This document shows, one piece after another, positions 1 to 7,481 of a stretch of 35,149 nt of DNA. Positions within the stretch are counted from its first letter, which is position 1, and every line of letters begins with the position of its first letter. This DNA comes from Candidatus Poseidonia sp. (GTDB taxonomy: Archaea; Thermoplasmatota; Poseidoniia; Poseidoniales; Poseidoniaceae). A model generated the notes under the pieces. It was given only the letters and a program-made list of their open reading frames with translations. It ran no database searches and was not told the DNA's origin. A program made the position numbers and the translations under genes. Location of the stretch: the NCBI GenBank assembly GCA_023254355.1, contig JALRLR010000005.1, positions 1 to 35,149 on the forward strand, read 5' to 3'.

Positions 1-264
1 CAGGACGGACCACGCTTGAACCTCCTCCTCGCTCAACGCAAAAGCGACGTCCTCGAGCCGGATGAGCGTGTTCTCAACCTCAACGTCCAGGAGGCTTGGG
101 AGGGTGGACCTGACGACTTTGGCGTGGGTCTCCCCCGCTTTGAGGATAAAGGAGGTCGACACGCCGCCAAGGACACAAATCGCTTCGAGGAACACCTCTC
201 GTATGCTGTCGATGTCGGCTTGGCACACTTGGTTTAGAGTGTTCAAAACCACATCGCTTTTCAT
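1..264 (-). CDS. Unrecognised protein, N-terminal part (runs off the window)
   Basis: An open frame of 88 codons begins with ATG at 264 and continues through the left edge, so only the N-terminus is visible. It starts MKSDVVLNTLNQVCQADIDS and reads as a soluble mixed helix/strand protein with no signal peptide or membrane segment. I do not recognise the family. The start is supported by a TATA-like stretch (TTTTATGT on the minus strand, 288-295) centred about 27 bases upstream, as expected for a leaderless archaeal mRNA. A different frame of the same strand (80-271) is also open but gives a low-complexity, Arg/Pro-rich product and is a shadow. hpt lies upstream on the same strand, 83 bases away, so separate transcription is likely. 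Confidence 0.6.
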   Translation of the reverse strand, partial: MKSDVVLNTLNQVCQADIDSIREVFLEAICVLGGVSTSFILKAGETHAKVVRSTLPSLLDVEVENTLIRLEDVAFALSEEEVQAWSVL

Positions 265-287
265 AACTCATAGGGCTGGTTGTTCAT

Positions 288-295
288 ACATAAAA
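288..295 (-). promoter_or_regulatory. TATA-like box of the truncated gene at the left edge
   Basis: On the minus strand the sequence reads TTTTATGT, centred about 27 bases before the ATG at 264. The spacing fits an archaeal TATA box that starts transcription at or very near the start codon. Seen by eye only. Confidence 0.4.
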
Positions 296-347
296 CATTG
301 TTCAAACTGCGGCGCAAGAAGCCTCGCAGCCCCTTATTTTTCAGCAA

Positions 348-926
348 TCATTCCTCGTCCAGGAGAACAACGCGGTCGCCGTCCATTTCGAGGCGAACGA
401 GCGATTGAATCCTGATGTGGGGATATTTCGTTTGAAGGCGCTTCAATCCGCCGCCCTTCTCGACCACGGCGATGATATCGGTGACCTCGGCTTTGGCTCG
501 ACGAACGCCTTCAATCACGGCCTCGAGCGTGCCTCCGGTGGACAGCACGTCGTCGAGAATGGCAATGCGCTCTCCTTGCTTCAGGTTGTTGAGGTACATG
601 GCCCCCTTCGAGTAGCCCGTTGATTGGTCGATTTCGACCTCGCCCTCGAGCCCGTAGGCGCGTTTGCGTGCAATCACCAACGGGATGCCGGTGGCCATGC
701 TCAGCGGTGCGGTGAGCGGGAGGCCCATGGCTTCGATGCCCAACAGAAGATCCACGTCCTCCCAATTCACACGGTCAACGACCAACTCGGTGATGGCGGT
801 GAGCACATCCGGATGCATGCGAGGCACCCCGTCGGTGATGGGGTGAATGAAGTACGGATAGTCACCCTTCCAAATCACCGGGGCGGCTTGGAGGCTCTCC
901 CGAAGTTGTTCCATGGCGTCGGCCAT
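348..926 (-). CDS. hpt: Hypoxanthine phosphoribosyltransferase, archaeal type
   Basis: A 192-residue type I phosphoribosyltransferase that joins a purine base, most likely hypoxanthine or guanine, to PRPP in the cytosolic salvage pathway. The PRPP-binding motif IAILDDVLSTGGT lies at residues 121-133. The N-terminal part (residues 17-35, with YPYFIHPITDG) and the stretch IEAMGLPLT...ATGIPLVIARKR near residues 64-89 are typical of the archaeal Hpt family, which is often named apt in databases. The length fits a complete enzyme. The ATG at 926 is preceded by a TATA-like GATTAACT; a second in-frame Met five residues in is the alternative start. It is the middle gene of three on the minus strand, but promoter-like sequence on both sides suggests it may be transcribed alone. 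Confidence 0.88.
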   Translation of the reverse strand: MADAMEQLRESLQAAPVIWKGDYPYFIHPITDGVPRMHPDVLTAITELVVDRVNWEDVDLLLGIEAMGLPLTAPLSMATGIPLVIARKRAYGLEGEVEIDQSTGYSKGAMYLNNLKQGERIAILDDVLSTGGTLEAVIEGVRRAKAEVTDIIAVVEKGGGLKRLQTKYPHIRIQSLVRLEMDGDRVVLLDEE

Positions 927-944
927 GGGGAGGGGTTTCGTTGT

Positions 945-953
945 GAGTTAATC
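945..953 (-). promoter_or_regulatory. TATA-like box of hpt
   Basis: The minus strand reads GATTAACTC here, centred about 23-24 bases before the hpt ATG at 926. It is compatible with leaderless or short-leader transcription. Seen by eye only. Confidence 0.35.
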
Positions 954-955
954 AT

Positions 956-980
956 CCTTGAGGAGTCGCTCGTCTCAAGG
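956..980 (-). terminator. Inverted repeat between gcvH-like gene and hpt
   Basis: A perfect 7-base inverted repeat (CCTTGAG at 956-962, CTCAAGG at 974-980) with an 11-base loop starts 11 bases after the gcvH-like stop codon. There is no T-tract after it, so it is not a classical intrinsic terminator. It may be a 3' stem protecting the gcvH-like mRNA or an operator for hpt. Confidence 0.3.
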
Positions 981-991
981 GAGCCATCCCA

Positions 992-1417
992 TCAAAGTTC
1001 GGCGAGGTACTCGACGTACTCGTCGTGCTCCATGAGGTTCTCCAACAACTGCTTGTCGTCGGGGTTGAACTGCAACTCGTGGGGCTCCAAGAGAATGATC
1101 CAGCCGTCGTTGTAGGCGGAGTCGTTGACCAGGTCGGGGTTGATTTCGACTTCGCCGTTCACGTCCGAAATAACGCCGGAGAAGGGAGAGGTCAACGACA
1201 CTTTTTCGTCGGCACTCCAAAGCGAGAAGAGGCTGCCTCCTTCGTCCACTTCAGTTTCGGCTTGAGGAAGAATGACACGGAGGATATCTCCGATTTCGAC
1301 GCGCATGAACTCGCTCACGCCGATCATCAATTTCTGTTCTTTTTGTTGAAACCACAAGTGGTCCATGGAGTACTTGCGATCTTGGGCAATCACGAATTCA
1401 ACGATTTCGTCATCCAT
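992..1417 (-). CDS. gcvH: GcvH-like lipoyl carrier protein
   Basis: A 141-residue protein of the glycine cleavage H family, slightly longer than the usual 125-130 residues. Such proteins carry the aminomethyl group on a lipoyl-lysine arm between the P, T and L proteins; H-like proteins can also act in lipoate transfer. The lipoyl site is visible as ADEKVSLTSPFSG, with K72 as the lipoylated lysine, in the place of the familiar E-S-V-K-A motif. The N-terminal strands (HLWFQQKEQKLMIGVSEF) and the central GVI-x-EVNxxL-like stretch also match. No gcvT, gcvP or lipoyl ligase is in the window, so the role in glycine cleavage is inferred. It is divergent from the acyl-CoA dehydrogenase gene, 118 bases away. 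Confidence 0.78.
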   Translation of the reverse strand: MDDEIVEFVIAQDRKYSMDHLWFQQKEQKLMIGVSEFMRVEIGDILRVILPQAETEVDEGGSLFSLWSADEKVSLTSPFSGVISDVNGEVEINPDLVNDSAYNDGWIILLEPHELQFNPDDKQLLENLMEHDEYVEYLAEL

Positions 1418-1450
1418 AGGGTTCCCTCGATATCGCGGCTTCCACAGGTG

Positions 1451-1457
1451 GTATATG
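1451..1457 (-). promoter_or_regulatory. TATA-like box of the gcvH-like gene
   Basis: The minus strand reads CATATAC, centred about 37 bases before the ATG at 1417, which would give a leader of roughly 10 bases. It lies in the 118-base divergent spacer shared with the acyl-CoA dehydrogenase gene. The spacer also holds a perfect palindrome, CGATATCG, at 1429-1436. Confidence 0.35.
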
Positions 1458-1495
1458 AAGACTGAGGAAAAAAGTGTTTTTCGAAGCCAACCAAC

Positions 1496-1509
1496 GAGTT
1501 AAGAAACTC
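1496..1509 (+). promoter_or_regulatory. TATA-like box / short dyad upstream of acyl-CoA dehydrogenase
   Basis: GAGTTAAGAAACTC contains a TTAAG-type TATA element inside a 5-base inverted repeat (GAGTT/AACTC). It is centred about 34 bases before the ATG at 1536, so the leader would be about 8-10 bases. Between it and the start codon lie a small hairpin (CGCTC/GAGCG, 1510-1524) and a repeated GGGAGCG (1518-1524 and 1528-1534). The dyad could be an operator; that is inference. Confidence 0.35.
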
Positions 1510-1535
1510 CGCTCGCTGGGAGCGACGGGGAGCGC

Positions 1536-2705
1536 ATGAACTTTGGCGAAACCGATGAACAGCAAATGATTCGAGAACTGGTGAGGGACTTTGCTGAGTC
1601 CGTTTTGGCACCCACCGTGGAGCACCGAGACCAAAACCAGATTCCTCCTTCAGATGAATGGCAAGCTTTCCTTGAATACGGCCTTCACGGCATCACCATT
1701 CCCGAAGCCTACGGCGGTTCGCCCATTGACGATGTCTCCGAAGCCATCATCATTGAGGAGTTGGCGCGAGTTGACCCCTCGTTTGCGGTCATGTATTGCG
1801 TCCACGTGGGCCTGTGTTCCATGACCATCGCTCTGCACGGCGATGAACACCAAAAGCAAACCTACCTCCCTCGGCTTGCAGCCGGCGAAGTGGGTGCTTA
1901 CTCACTCTCGGAGGCAGGGGCTGGAACCGACGCCGCCGCCATGGTCTGCAAAGCCAAACTCTCTGACGACGGCAAGCACTACCTCCTGAACGGAGAGAAG
2001 ATGTGGGTCACCAACGGGGCCCAAGCCAACATCTTGGTCCTTTTTGCCAAGGACGTTGACCACCCCGACTACGGGACAAAGAAGCACGGCGGAACCACCG
2101 CCTTTATTGTGGACGCCGATTTTGAAGGGTTCTCAGTGGGTAAAAAGGAAGACAAATTGGGCATCCGTTCATCCGACACCTGCACGCTTGTCCTTAACGA
2201 TTGCAAGGTTCCGGTTGAGAACGTCATCAAAGGCGTCGGCAACGGGTTCCCCATCGCCATGAACGCGCTTGACAACTCCCGAATCGGCATTGCTGCCCAA
2301 GCCCTTGGCATCGCTCAGGGGGCATACGAGTCGGCTCTGAAGTATGCCCACGAGCGAGAAGCCTTCGGCAAACCCATTGCGCACCATCAGATGATCATGG
2401 CTTACCTCGCCGACATGGCCACACAAATTGAAGCAGCTCGAATGCTGGTTTACAAAGCCGCTTGGACCAAGGAGCAGCACTATCACGCTGATGGCCCTCG
2501 TCACTCAAAGGAAGCGAGCATGGCCAAATTGTTTGCCGGTGATACGGCCATGTGGGTTTCGGAGCGCGCCATTCAGGTGCTCGGAGGTTATGGATACACC
2601 AAGGAGTTCCCCGTTGAGCGTTTCTTCAGAGACGCCAAAATCACGCAAATCTACGAAGGCACGCAGGAAGTGCAACGGATTGTCATCGCTCGAGCGTTGA
2701 AGTGA
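1536..2705 (+). CDS. Acyl-CoA dehydrogenase
   Basis: A full-length 389-residue flavoenzyme that oxidises an acyl-CoA to the trans-2-enoyl-CoA and passes electrons to ETF. Visible signatures are the N-terminal helical domain (residues 1-120), YSLSEAGAGTDAAAM in the central flavin and substrate domain (about residue 125), RSSDTCTLVLNDCKVP, REAFGKPI, and the C-terminal ERFFRDAKITQIYEGTQEVQ. In that last motif the Glu of YEGT (E374) sits where short- and medium-chain enzymes carry the catalytic base. Chain length cannot be read from sequence alone; the family also includes butyryl-, glutaryl- and isovaleryl-CoA dehydrogenases. It stands alone on its strand, so a beta-oxidation operon is not visible. 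Its stop codon abuts the stop of the convergent EF-hand gene. Confidence 0.92.
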   Translation: MNFGETDEQQMIRELVRDFAESVLAPTVEHRDQNQIPPSDEWQAFLEYGLHGITIPEAYGGSPIDDVSEAIIIEELARVDPSFAVMYCVHVGLCSMTIALHGDEHQKQTYLPRLAAGEVGAYSLSEAGAGTDAAAMVCKAKLSDDGKHYLLNGEKMWVTNGAQANILVLFAKDVDHPDYGTKKHGGTTAFIVDADFEGFSVGKKEDKLGIRSSDTCTLVLNDCKVPVENVIKGVGNGFPIAMNALDNSRIGIAAQALGIAQGAYESALKYAHEREAFGKPIAHHQMIMAYLADMATQIEAARMLVYKAAWTKEQHYHADGPRHSKEASMAKLFAGDTAMWVSERAIQVLGGYGYTKEFPVERFFRDAKITQIYEGTQEVQRIVIARALK

Positions 2706-3776
2706 TCAGCCTTCCCTGCAAATCAGATGGCGCAATGCCATTGACCAGGCGTGAGGGACCACCGTGACATCCAGATGTTCGCCTTTCGCAAAGGTTCGCT
2801 CGTCGCTTTGCATCATCAATTCGAACCGTTCGCCGTTCTCGTGTACACAGGTGAGTGTGGTCCCGTTACGAAACGCCCCTTCTCCCAACAGCGTACGTTC
2901 ACTGGAGAGCACCGTGAAGCGGACACGGTGCGCCTGCGAAGCGGCAATGATTTGCTCCGTATCGCTTCGCAGCCGGGCGGTGTGAAGGCGTTCAAGCAAG
3001 GACGAAAAGTCGCCCACGACGGTGGTCTCGACCGGCTCACCTTGAACCGGTTCAACGGTGTCTTCAACGAGAGAAGAATCCTCAGCAGGTAATGGCTCTT
3101 CTTCGAGGACGGGACGAGGATGGACGGTGAACGTCGTCGAATCGAGTCGAACGCCAAGATGGAGAAGGTCCACGGTGAACTCGCCGATTTCATCGGATTC
3201 CAAAACGAATTCGTCAAAGGTTGGGTCGTCCATCTCATCCCGTTTCGTTTCGAACGATTCGGTTGCACCCGTGGAGCGGTTGGTGACCGCCAATCCGTAG
3301 GAATCAACGGGTTCGTTGAAGGAAACGGTGATGTTCACGGCATCGTTGACGTGGACCTGTTCGTTGTCCAAGAGCAAGGAGCCCGTCACGATGATGGGGG
3401 TCACGAACAATTCTTCGGGAATTTCGAGGCCACTGGCAGCAAGAAACGCCATCCAATCAGCGACGGGAATGCCCGTGCTCGGGTCCGCATTGACAAACGA
3501 GAACACCACTTCGACGACCCATTCAGGGGGTTTTTCACCCGTCATTTGTCCAAGCAGGCTCGCAAATTCATCGCCCGAGATTGTTCCATCCTTGTCAACG
3601 TCGAGATCTTGGGTCAATTTGACAGGGGACATGGCGGAACTCTTGAGCCAATTCTGGAAGTTAGCGTACAGGAGTTTCGCCATTCCGTTGCTTTGACTGA
3701 TGGATTGAATGCGGCTCTGAACGGTCGCCACGTTGCTTGTAAATTCATCTTTTTGAGGCAAGATGATGGCTGCCAT
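2706..3776 (-). CDS. EF-hand protein with beta-rich C-terminal region, function unknown
   Basis: A 356-residue protein without signal peptide or membrane segment. Residues 59-70 (DVDKDGTISGDE) form a textbook 12-residue EF-hand calcium loop, followed by a degenerate second one near residues 96-108. Residues about 125-225 look like an all-beta, Ig-like module. Then come an acidic Pro/Glu-rich linker (about 225-265) and a basic beta-rich C-terminal region (about 270-356). The family is not recognised; calcium binding is the only supported activity. It follows the CCA-adding enzyme gene by 41 bases on the same strand and may be co-transcribed with it. Upstream in-frame Met codons are absent, so the ATG at 3776 is a reasonable start. 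Confidence 0.75.
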   Translation of the reverse strand: MAAIILPQKDEFTSNVATVQSRIQSISQSNGMAKLLYANFQNWLKSSAMSPVKLTQDLDVDKDGTISGDEFASLLGQMTGEKPPEWVVEVVFSFVNADPSTGIPVADWMAFLAASGLEIPEELFVTPIIVTGSLLLDNEQVHVNDAVNITVSFNEPVDSYGLAVTNRSTGATESFETKRDEMDDPTFDEFVLESDEIGEFTVDLLHLGVRLDSTTFTVHPRPVLEEEPLPAEDSSLVEDTVEPVQGEPVETTVVGDFSSLLERLHTARLRSDTEQIIAASQAHRVRFTVLSSERTLLGEGAFRNGTTLTCVHENGERFELMMQSDERTFAKGEHLDVTVVPHAWSMALRHLICREG

Positions 3777-3817
3777 GGTACCCCCATGACCTCTTTCGTC
3801 ATGAAGATGATGCCGAC

Positions 3818-5173
3818 TTACGGGAACGAAAGTTGGGGCCAGGACCGATGATCGCCGTGTTCGTAAGGCAGTCGACTCAGAAGTTGTTCCATTTCCGCCA
3901 GCGTGGTGAGGTCGCGTTCAACCTGGAGACGATGAAGCCATTCTTTGAGTCGCCCCAAACGCATCCCTTGGTCCAACCCAGCTCGCTGCATCAACCAGTG
4001 TCCGTCCACCAAACTGGTCAGCGGGCTGGCTCGCTGAGGCAGGCCTTGCCAAGCCTCAAGCACCTGATTCAGTGGATGCTCAGAGGGATGGCCGACCTTC
4101 ACGCCATGCTCGTGAAGGACGGTACGCACCGCGAGATGGGCATCGGCTTCCGCCCCAAGGACATGGGCAAAGACCCTCAAGGCTCCGATGTTTGGTTGAG
4201 GAAGGTGTTGGAGGTGTTCGTGAAATCGGGCTGCTTGGCGTTGAATCTCCCTTGACGTTCGAAGATGGTTCATGGCTTGAAGCAACGCTTTCGTGGGATG
4301 GTTCACGGTGGCCATGGCCAATCGCTGCGGGGCTTCCAAGTCGTCAAGTTCTGGACGGTCCATGGCGGCCAGGATGTTTTCGTGAATGGGCAATTCGGGA
4401 TTGAAAATCGTACTCAATACACCGTCGTTTTGCATCAAACGAAGCAACGAACCGCAACCGGGGAGTTCCAAAATTTTCTGAAGCTCCATCCAGTGACGTT
4501 CCACGGAAACCAATCGCAACCGTTCTCGCTGCTGGCGAACGGCCAACTGCAACCGGGGGTCCATCGTCCACAACGGCCCATCATCGAGTCGAAGAAAGCG
4601 ATAGGCCCGGAGGATACGAAGGGCGTCCTCTTCGCAGCGCTGCATGGCTTCACCCACGGCTCGAAGGCTTCGAGTTTGCAAATCATGTTGGCCTTGAAAC
4701 GGGTCATGGACCGTTTGGCGGGCAGCATCAATGGCCATGCTGTTGATGGTGAAATCCCGTCGGCTCAAATCTTCGAGCAACGAATGGCCCCATTCGACGT
4801 GTTCAGGGCGTCGCCCGTCTCGATACACGGATTCGGTCCGAAGGGTGGTGACTTCGTAGAGTGCGCCGTCGCCCTTGAGCGTCACGGTGCCGAAGGCAGA
4901 ACCGGTGTCGATCGCTTGGCCTTCAAACAGGGCCAGCGTTACTTCCGGCGGGCAAGTCGTCGCCAAATCGATGTCCGTTGAACGTCGCTGAAGCAGAGCG
5001 TCTCGAACACTCCCGCCGACAATCCAAACGCCGTGACCGTGGTCAGCAAACCGGTTGAGCGCCTCAATGAGGTCTGAAGGGAGGCGGTCCAACCACAGGG
5101 CCACATGGGGTGGAACTGGATGCCCGTCTACATCGGCCTCGAGGCCTGGTCGAAGCGATGCGTTCCCCTCCAT
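3818..5173 (-). CDS. cca: Class II CCA-adding enzyme / poly(A) polymerase family tRNA nucleotidyltransferase
   Basis: With the ATG at 5173 the protein has 451 residues. It belongs to the class II nucleotidyltransferases that add or repair the 3'-CCA of tRNA. The head domain shows VGGSVRD (residues 52-58) and the metal-binding D67-x-D69 of STDIDLA, then FGTVTLKG, EVTTLRTE, and the neck motifs RRDFTINSMAID (138-149) and EEDALRILRAYRFLR (181-195). The helical tail is divergent. There is no GRRF-type signature of bacterial PcnB, so CCA addition is favoured over polyadenylation. The frame stays open to 5425, but that would run into the divergent serK-like gene; an ATG at 5218 is the alternative start. 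Archaea usually carry class I CCA enzymes, so the family is notable here. Confidence 0.85.
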   Translation of the reverse strand: MEGNASLRPGLEADVDGHPVPPHVALWLDRLPSDLIEALNRFADHGHGVWIVGGSVRDALLQRRSTDIDLATTCPPEVTLALFEGQAIDTGSAFGTVTLKGDGALYEVTTLRTESVYRDGRRPEHVEWGHSLLEDLSRRDFTINSMAIDAARQTVHDPFQGQHDLQTRSLRAVGEAMQRCEEDALRILRAYRFLRLDDGPLWTMDPRLQLAVRQQRERLRLVSVERHWMELQKILELPGCGSLLRLMQNDGVLSTIFNPELPIHENILAAMDRPELDDLEAPQRLAMATVNHPTKALLQAMNHLRTSREIQRQAARFHEHLQHLPQPNIGALRVFAHVLGAEADAHLAVRTVLHEHGVKVGHPSEHPLNQVLEAWQGLPQRASPLTSLVDGHWLMQRAGLDQGMRLGRLKEWLHRLQVERDLTTLAEMEQLLSRLPYEHGDHRSWPQLSFP

Positions 5174-5214
5174 GGCTTCGCCTCTTATTGGATGGCGGGG
5201 CGTGATGTGAAAAA

Positions 5215-5222
5215 GCATTATG
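5215..5222 (+). promoter_or_regulatory. TATA-like element of the serK-like gene
   Basis: GCATTATG, preceded by a run of A, is centred about 27 bases before the ATG at 5246, the spacing seen for other putative leaderless genes here. It also overlaps the region upstream of the divergent cca gene and may serve both. Confidence 0.35.
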
Positions 5223-5245
5223 GGACAACGGAGCCTCGCCGAGGC

Positions 5246-5689
5246 ATGGAGTGGACGGAGGAAGATATCGTCCTCGTCCCGCTCGAGTGGCTCAAACCTC
5301 ACGAGGAGGTCAAGGAACGCAATCGAGACAAATTGCTCGAGATGACCAAGCGTTGGGGGGGCTACACCAAACCCCTGATCGTGGACAAGCACACCGGGGC
5401 CATTCTCGACGGTCATCATCGGCACTCCGTTGGTCAGTTGCTCGGACTCAAGCGAGTGCCGGCCATTTGCATCGATTACCTACGCGATGACGATGTACAG
5501 GTCGATGTTTGGCCCGGCTGCGGGTTGGACACCATCAGCAAGCAAGCGGTCATCGACATGAGCTTGTCCGAGGGCGTGTTCCCGCCCAAGACGAGTCGAC
5601 ACACCATCGCCGACCACACCCCACCCATCTTCATTCCACTTGAACGGCTTCTTGTGTTGCCTTCGCTCAACGGTCCTGACGCGACGTGA
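5246..5689 (+). CDS. ParB/Srx-fold protein resembling free L-serine kinase SerK/SbnI
   Basis: A 147-residue protein with the ParB-like fold. Motifs in order are PLEWLKPHEEV (12-22), KPLIVDKHTGAILDGHHRH (42-60) and FPPKTSRHT (112-120). The DGHHR core and the PPKT-x-RH tail match SerK of Thermococcus and staphylococcal SbnI, which phosphorylate free L-serine to O-phosphoserine (SerK with ADP), rather than the DNA-partitioning ParB proteins. E20 is a candidate for the catalytic glutamate reported in that family. The product feeds cysteine synthesis through O-phosphoserine sulfhydrylase. The open frame extends to 5105, but conservation starts at the Met at 5246, which has a TATA-like box 27 bases upstream. 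A small GC hairpin (5233-5245) abuts the ATG. The 3' end overlaps the convergent M61 gene by 23 bases. Confidence 0.72.
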   Translation: MEWTEEDIVLVPLEWLKPHEEVKERNRDKLLEMTKRWGGYTKPLIVDKHTGAILDGHHRHSVGQLLGLKRVPAICIDYLRDDDVQVDVWPGCGLDTISKQAVIDMSLSEGVFPPKTSRHTIADHTPPIFIPLERLLVLPSLNGPDAT

Positions 5690-7481
5690 TCCATTCCGTC
5701 CACCGTTCGTTCCCTTTTCCACTCAGGGTAACACCGTGTTGGGGGGACGTGCCGATCTCCACCTCAACGGTGTTCACGATGCCCTCATGGGCCACGTCGA
5801 GGTGCACCGTTTGTCCTGCTCTTCCGGACACCAGTTTTGACAGATGGTTTGGCGAGCGAATTCGGACGCCATCCAACGCCACCACTTCGTCGCCCACTTG
5901 GGTGAAACGGCGCCACGGCGAACCGGCCTGGTAGCCGGCCACCACCGTCCTGCCGTTGGCATCTTTGAGGTGTACGCCAAGCCAGCCTTTCCCTTCCTCG
6001 TCGGAGGCGTGAGGGGCCAGTTTAAGGCGGAAATACGACAGGGCTTTCTTGATGTTGGGCAAGGCGCGTCGTTTGACCAATCGGTCGAGGAACGGTCCCA
6101 TGCCTTCTCCTCCGGGGCACGATTTGAGCGTTGAACGGATGTCGCGATAATCCACGCCATGGGATTGTGCGTCCTCTGAATCCAACGAGAAGCGGCGCAC
6201 CACCTCTCGCATGAGGTCGCAAGCCCCGAAGGTTCCTTGGTTTCGGCGCCGCAATTCAACGTCCAAGCAAAGCATGGCTAATTCCCCCTCGAGGTAATAC
6301 GAAATTTGGCTTTCCCTTGTGTAGGGGCCGCTTCTATAGAGGTGAATCCAGGCATCATGGCTGGACTCTGCTAAGGATTCTCGATGCATGCCGTTGGCGG
6401 ATGTATGCCGCTTCATTTTCCGTTCGAAATCAATTCGCCAATCCTCTTCGGTCCACGCTCCCGAACGAACACACATCATGTCGCCCAGCCATGATGTCCC
6501 GCCCTCAAACCACCAGAGCAGGTCGGTGTGCGTCTCTGATTGCAAATCATAGTCAAGGAAGGCTTTGGGTCGCAAGCGTTTGACGTTCCACTGGTGGAGG
6601 TACTCGTGGGAGAACAAACTCACGAGGTCACGATACTCATCGGGATGGTTCGGAAACAGGCATTGGCGTGGCATCATGGAGGTTTGTGAATTCATGTGCT
6701 CAAGCCCACCACGCGCCGTATCGGTCAGGTGGAGGACGGTGGTGTAATCGGGCCAATCCGGGACGCCAAACAACGCATGGTGCTCTTTGATGATGCGCTC
6801 CATGTCCGCCACAAAGGCTTGCAGACGATCCTCATCGGGTGAATGGCCGCCGCTGTCCCACCACTTCAAGCGATGAACCCGGCCGTCCACCTCATGGTCG
6901 ATGGTGGGATTGGCGTTCACTTCAATGATGCTGTCCAACAAGGCGTCCCTTCCTTCGGTCGTGAACGTCCACGTACGAGCTTCGGTGTTGGGGCCGTTGG
7001 CTTGGTCGGTCAGGGTCAGTTGGGTGGCCGGCATCCAAGCCGACGGGGCCACGAGTTCGACGGTGTGCGTGCCTTGAAGTCGTTCGGTGGCGATGCCTCG
7101 CTCGGGCCAAAACCAGGTGAAGGGTGGCATCAAGTGCAGGTGGGTAGCGTCGAGGTGGTTTGAGCGAACGGTCAATTCGTTGGCGAAGAGGCTGTATTGC
7201 AAGCGAACTTCGCTGGTGTGCTTTTTCAGGCGAACCGTGATGCCGTCAACCCCAACCCGTTTCCAGTTCAAGGCGTCTCCTGTCTCGTCGCAGGCGGTGA
7301 AATCAAACATGTGTTGAATCGGTTCTCTGAGGAAATACGAACCCGGCACCCATCGTGGGAACCGGAGAACGAGGGAGGTTGAAGCGAACGGTCCTGACAG
7401 CGTTAATCCGGCCACGAGGCGGTGTTCTGGGCCATGGGTGGCGTCTGCATGGAAACGGATTCCAGACGGCGTCGTGCTCAT
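5667..7481 (-). CDS. M61 family glycyl aminopeptidase-like metalloprotease with C-terminal PDZ domain
   Basis: A 604-residue zinc peptidase of MEROPS family M61. The N-terminal beta domain (about 1-170) includes the family's RFPRWVPGSYFLRE. The catalytic domain shows GGLEHMNS, the zinc motif HEYLH (292-296, followed by QWNVKRLRP) and the third-ligand glutamate E326 in FEGGTSW. A PDZ-like domain (about 500-590, with WLGVHLKD and VALDGVRI) ends the protein. M61 enzymes remove N-terminal Gly or Ala from peptides. No signal peptide is seen, so it is probably cytosolic. The ATG at 7481 overlaps the TGA of the upstream HEAT-repeat gene in an ATGA arrangement, which decides the start over an ATG at 7520 and implies translational coupling. 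Confidence 0.87.
   Translation of the reverse strand: MSTTPSGIRFHADATHGPEHRLVAGLTLSGPFASTSLVLRFPRWVPGSYFLREPIQHMFDFTACDETGDALNWKRVGVDGITVRLKKHTSEVRLQYSLFANELTVRSNHLDATHLHLMPPFTWFWPERGIATERLQGTHTVELVAPSAWMPATQLTLTDQANGPNTEARTWTFTTEGRDALLDSIIEVNANPTIDHEVDGRVHRLKWWDSGGHSPDEDRLQAFVADMERIIKEHHALFGVPDWPDYTTVLHLTDTARGGLEHMNSQTSMMPRQCLFPNHPDEYRDLVSLFSHEYLHQWNVKRLRPKAFLDYDLQSETHTDLLWWFEGGTSWLGDMMCVRSGAWTEEDWRIDFERKMKRHTSANGMHRESLAESSHDAWIHLYRSGPYTRESQISYYLEGELAMLCLDVELRRRNQGTFGACDLMREVVRRFSLDSEDAQSHGVDYRDIRSTLKSCPGGEGMGPFLDRLVKRRALPNIKKALSYFRLKLAPHASDEEGKGWLGVHLKDANGRTVVAGYQAGSPWRRFTQVGDEVVALDGVRIRSPNHLSKLVSGRAGQTVHLDVAHEGIVNTVEVEIGTSPQHGVTLSGKGNERWTEWITSRQDR

Noticed and set aside
3120-3851. 243-codon plus-strand frame opposite the EF-hand gene
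   Set aside because: The minus-strand frame has a canonical EF-hand and a good start; this frame has an unusual His/Arg/Gly-rich composition.
5246-5689. Chromosome-partition ParB with nearby replication origin
   Set aside because: No ParA gene, no parS-like palindromes and no Orc1/Cdc6 gene or origin repeats in the window; the motifs favour a SerK-like enzyme.
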